62,292 nt of DNA from Segetibacter koreensis DSM 18137 (lineage in GTDB: Bacteria; Bacteroidota; Bacteroidia; Chitinophagales; Chitinophagaceae): assembly GCF_000374045.1 (NCBI RefSeq), contig NZ_KB893322.1:1-62292 (forward strand), written 5' to 3'. The position numbers and the translations under genes are program-made. The stretch's first letter is position 1, and the number at the start of each line of letters is the position of its first letter. The notes under the pieces are model-generated. The model had not been told where the DNA came from and made no database searches. It saw only the letters and a program-made list of their open reading frames with translations. This document shows positions 59,044-62,292 of this stretch, one piece after another.

Positions 59044-59051
59044 TACCTTTA
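59044..59051 (+). promoter_or_regulatory. -7-like element beside the helicase-nuclease start
   Basis: TACCTTTA, one change from TAnnTTTG, ends 4 bases before the ATG at 59056, predicting a leaderless or nearly leaderless messenger. Confidence 0.35.
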
Positions 59052-59055
59052 CCTT

Positions 59056-62000
59056 ATGTCTGAAAGAAAAATCTACGCTGAAAAATACAAAGAAATCTAT
59101 AATGGGCTCAACTCGCAACAAAAACAGGCTGTCGATAATATAGAAGGACCGGTAATGGTCATTGCCGGACCCGGCACAGGGAAAACTCAGATTCTAAGTG
59201 CGAGGATTGGAAAAATTTTATTAGATACAGACACGAACCCTGATAATATACTTTGCCTCACTTATACCGATGCCGGCGTTGTTGCTATGCGTAAGCGCCT
59301 CTTAAGCTTTATTGGTCCTGATGCATATAAAGTGAATATCTATACTTTTCATGCTTTTTGCAACGACATCATTCAGGAAAACCTTTCGCTGTTTGAAAAA
59401 ACATCTATGGATCCTATTTCTGAGTTGGAGAAGATTGAACTATATAAAAAATTAATTGATACATTACCTAAAAATCATCCTTTAAAAAGGTATCGAGGCG
59501 ATGTCTATTATGAGATAAACAATCTTCAATCACTTTTTAGTACGATGAAGCGGGAAGGATGGTCTCCGGAATTTATAAACGGTAAAATAGATGAATATAT
59601 AAAAAGCCTTGCAACCAGGGATGAGTTTATATGTAAACGAGCAACAGGCAGTTTTAAAAAAGGAGATGTACGAACAGATAAGATAGCAGACGCAACCGAA
59701 AAAGTTGAAAAACTTCGTGCGGCAGTGAATGAATTTGAACGTTTTCAACAACTAATGAGAAGCCGTAACCGTTATGATTTTGACGATATGATTAACTGGG
59801 TCATTAAGGCTTTTGAAGACGGTCCCGCTTTGCTTTCGCGCTACCAGGAGCAGTTTTTATACATCCTTGTAGACGAATACCAGGATACAAGTGGTACGCA
59901 AAACAAACTTGTGCAATTACTTATCAGCTATTGGGATAAGCCAAATGTTTTTGTTGTAGGTGACGATGACCAGAGTATTTATCGTTTCCAGGGAGCGAAT
60001 GTTGAAAACATGCTTGCTTTTGCAGAAAGCTATAAAAAGGATTTGCTGACTGTTGTGCTTACCAATAACTATCGCTCAGTCCAACCTATCTTAAATGTTT
60101 CAAAATCACTTATAGATAGAAATTTTGAAAGGCTGATTTCTCAAATGGATGGACTAAGCAAGGAATTGATTAGTTGTAATGACAAATGGAAGAGTATTGC
60201 CGATTCTGAATGCTGCCCTAGAATAACAGAATATGAAACGCAGCGGCAAGAGATGATACACGTGACCATGCAAGTAGAAAGACTGTTACAGGAAGGTGTC
60301 TCGCCCAAAGATATCAGCATAATTTTTAAAGAAAATAAGTATGGGGAAGAACTCGCGTTGTATTTCAAGCTACGGAACATACCGGTATATAGCAAGCGTA
60401 GATTAAATATTCTTGAACTTCCCCTGGCAAGGAAAATTGTGTTGTTACTGCATTACCTCGCGGCCGAACACGATATTCCTTACGGCGGAGACGAAATGCT
60501 ATTTCAGATTTTACATTTCGACTTTCTTGAAATTCCTTCAATAGAAACAGCAAAACTATCTGTACAAGTTGCAGAAAAAAAGTTTACAGGAGATAAAACT
60601 TCTCTTAGAAGATTATTATTTGAAAAGGCTAATAAACCATCAGGACAGTTATTTGAAAAGAGTGTACCTGACAGCATGAAGAAAGCAAGTGCAGTCATTG
60701 AAAAGCTTATTGCTGCAGTACCTAATGTAACACTGCAAACGCTGGTTGAAAAAGTTATACGTGAAACAGGCATTTTAAGTTTTGTATTGAAAAGTGATGA
60801 AAAACTTTGGCTGATGCAGGTTTTAACCGGCTTGTTTGATTTTATAAAAGAAGAAACACGAAGAAATCCTTTGCTGACCTTACAGGAGCTTGTAAATATT
60901 TTTGACCTCATGCAAAAGGAAGGTCTAAGTATTCCGCTTGTACAGGTAACCGGCAGTGATAAGGGAATAAACCTGCTTACGGCACATGGTTCAAAAGGCC
61001 TGGAATATGAATATGTGTTTATTGTGGGAGCAAATGCAAGTAATTGGGAAAAGAAACGTAAGCCGGGAGGAGGTTATTCTTTCCCCGATACTATGTTTAC
61101 GTCAGTACCTAAAAGCAAGGAAGAAGAAGAACTAAGGCGCTTGTTTTACGTTGCACTTACAAGGGCTCAAAGACACTTGTTTATTTCCTACAGCCACTTC
61201 AAAAACGATGGTAAAAATTTAGAGCCATCAATGTTTATCGCAGAAATTCTTGAAAAGCATTTATTGCCTGTAGAAAAAATATACATAGATGAAAACGTAC
61301 AGGCAGATTTTGCTGCCTTACAGTTTAACGAAGAGTTGAAGCCGGAAATTGAACAAATTGAGGAAGATTTTATTGGCGCTCTACTTGATAAGTTTGTAAT
61401 GAACGTAACCGCTCTAAATAACTACTTAAAATGCCCGCTTGATTTTTATTTTAATAATCTTGTGCGTGTTCCATCGGGCAAATCAGAAGCTACTGAATTT
61501 GGGTCGGCCGTACACTATTCACTGCAAATGTTGTTTGAGAAAATGCAATCGAACAATAACACCTTTCCTTCCAGACAGGAGTTTATCAGTGATTTTAGTT
61601 GGTACATGCACAGGCACCGTGAGTCGTTTACAAAAGAACAATTTAACAGGCGCATGGAGTACGGATTCGATGTTTTAGGCAATTATTACGACAATTATAT
61701 AAATAGTTTTAATAAAATAGTAGCAATAGAACGTAGCATAAAAAATGTTGTGGTAAACGGTGTTCCATTAAAAGGAAAACTTGATAAGCTGGAATTTGAT
61801 GGAAAATTCGTTACTGTTGTTGATTATAAAACGGGAGACATAGACAAAGCGCTTCCTAAATTAAAAGGTCCTGGTAAAGAGCCAGATGGAGGAAGTTATT
61901 GGCGACAAGCTGTGTTCTATAAAATATTGGTCGATAATCTTGAAAATAAAGACTGGAAAGTGGTAAGTACAGAGTTTGATTTTATAGAACCGGATAATAA

Positions 62001-62235
62001 AAAAGTTTACCGCAAAGAAAAAGTAGTTATAAGCCCAGATGATATATTAATAGTGAGCCGGCAAATAACAGATGTGTGGGAAAAAATTCAAAAGCGCGAT
62101 TTCTATAAAGGTTGTGGTAAACAAGATTGTCATTGGTGCAGTTTTGTAAAAAACAATAATCTTGCTGTTGCTTTACATGACCCTTCTGAGGAAGAAGAGG
62201 TATGGAGTTTGGGCGAAGTACACGAAGGATTGTAA
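59056..62235 (+). CDS. UvrD-type superfamily-1 helicase fused to a Fe-S PD-(D/E)XK nuclease
   Basis: The 1059-residue protein joins a UvrD/RecB-type helicase to a nuclease, as in AddA- and AdnAB-type enzymes that process DNA ends. Helicase motifs: NSQQKQAVDNIEGPVMVIAGPGTGKT near residue 18-43, VYTFHAFCND near 98, LVDEYQDTSG near 273, VGDDDQSIYRFQGA near 305, LTNNYRS near 335, LLTAHGSKGLEYEYVFIVG near 645 and RRLFYVALTRAQ near 695. Nuclease motifs: FGSAVHYSLQ near 815 and VVDYKTGDID near 920. Four Cys (KCPLDFYF near 792 and GCGKQDCHWC near 1018-1027) match the Fe-S staple of AddB-type nucleases. The ATG at 59056 is preferred over a TTG at 59017. No AddB partner is seen before the window ends. 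Confidence 0.92.
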   Translation: MSERKIYAEKYKEIYNGLNSQQKQAVDNIEGPVMVIAGPGTGKTQILSARIGKILLDTDTNPDNILCLTYTDAGVVAMRKRLLSFIGPDAYKVNIYTFHAFCNDIIQENLSLFEKTSMDPISELEKIELYKKLIDTLPKNHPLKRYRGDVYYEINNLQSLFSTMKREGWSPEFINGKIDEYIKSLATRDEFICKRATGSFKKGDVRTDKIADATEKVEKLRAAVNEFERFQQLMRSRNRYDFDDMINWVIKAFEDGPALLSRYQEQFLYILVDEYQDTSGTQNKLVQLLISYWDKPNVFVVGDDDQSIYRFQGANVENMLAFAESYKKDLLTVVLTNNYRSVQPILNVSKSLIDRNFERLISQMDGLSKELISCNDKWKSIADSECCPRITEYETQRQEMIHVTMQVERLLQEGVSPKDISIIFKENKYGEELALYFKLRNIPVYSKRRLNILELPLARKIVLLLHYLAAEHDIPYGGDEMLFQILHFDFLEIPSIETAKLSVQVAEKKFTGDKTSLRRLLFEKANKPSGQLFEKSVPDSMKKASAVIEKLIAAVPNVTLQTLVEKVIRETGILSFVLKSDEKLWLMQVLTGLFDFIKEETRRNPLLTLQELVNIFDLMQKEGLSIPLVQVTGSDKGINLLTAHGSKGLEYEYVFIVGANASNWEKKRKPGGGYSFPDTMFTSVPKSKEEEELRRLFYVALTRAQRHLFISYSHFKNDGKNLEPSMFIAEILEKHLLPVEKIYIDENVQADFAALQFNEELKPEIEQIEEDFIGALLDKFVMNVTALNNYLKCPLDFYFNNLVRVPSGKSEATEFGSAVHYSLQMLFEKMQSNNNTFPSRQEFISDFSWYMHRHRESFTKEQFNRRMEYGFDVLGNYYDNYINSFNKIVAIERSIKNVVVNGVPLKGKLDKLEFDGKFVTVVDYKTGDIDKALPKLKGPGKEPDGGSYWRQAVFYKILVDNLENKDWKVVSTEFDFIEPDNKKVYRKEKVVISPDDILIVSRQITDVWEKIQKRDFYKGCGKQDCHWCSFVKNNNLAVALHDPSEEEEVWSLGEVHEGL

Positions 62236-62292
62236 AAGTTGCAGGAAAAAATATATTCGCTTGCTGACTGTAATGCAAGTATTAACGGCAGG

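Overview
The window is a stretch of ordinary chromosome from a member of the Bacteroidota, most likely family Chitinophagaceae or a close relative. The grounds are a type IX secretion / gliding set (SprA, a PorP/SprF-like protein, an adhesin with a gliding-motility C-terminal domain), several starts preceded by the Bacteroidota -7 promoter element TAnnTTTGC, low GC content, RNase Y next to ZapA and PheT, and cytochrome-linked DUF1080 proteins. I see no phage, insertion sequence, CRISPR array, rRNA or tRNA. The family placement is inference; no marker that fixes the genus is present.

Layout. 1-4.4 kb: 3' part of a large repeat-built secreted adhesin followed by its PorP/SprF-like partner. 4.6-8 kb, plus strand: a SurA-like two-parvulin chaperone, purA and a very acidic disordered protein, closed by an 18-bp perfect hairpin. 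8.1-16.2 kb, minus strand: gatA with tatA, rplS, a TylF-like methyltransferase, rny, a candidate 6S RNA, zapA, a coiled-coil protein and pheT. 16.4-22.1 kb: a sugar-related island with a CBM9-like protein, two DUF1080 proteins and a beta-propeller cytochrome c. 22.7-25.1 kb: a fused E1 alpha/beta 2-oxoacid dehydrogenase overlapping a small membrane protein. 25.2-32.4 kb: an SDR, lysS, two unknown small proteins, a TIGR02757 protein, cystathionine gamma-synthase/lyase and asparagine synthetase. 32.7-40.6 kb: the 7.3-kb sprA gene behind ruvA. 40.8-46.3 kb: fabH, DinB, GNAT, fabD, folE, two tandem PTPS/QueD paralogues and an RRM protein. 46.6-54.2 kb: thiolase, pyrD, terC, recQ, a HerA-like ATPase and a stand-alone GroES-like protein. 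54.5-62.3 kb: an OmpR-type regulator, a small membrane protein, ruvB, an F420-type NADP reductase-like protein, a thioredoxin-like protein, an M23 peptidase and a UvrD-type helicase fused to an Fe-S PD-(D/E)XK nuclease.

How genes may work together. SprA forms the outer-membrane type IX translocon that would export the adhesin at the window start, with PorP/SprF assisting its surface attachment. The DUF1080/cytochrome/CBM9 genes look like an envelope oxidative glycoside pathway. folE and the two PTPS-fold genes make a pterin or preQ0-type intermediate. ruvA, ruvB, recQ, the HerA-like ATPase and the helicase-nuclease are scattered recombination and repair genes.

Most of the window is conserved core genome. 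The points most worth following up are the candidate 6S RNA between zapA and rny, the exact 732-bp internal duplication in the adhesin, the DUF1080-cytochrome cluster, the tandem PTPS pair, and promoters that almost touch start codons (likely leaderless mRNAs).
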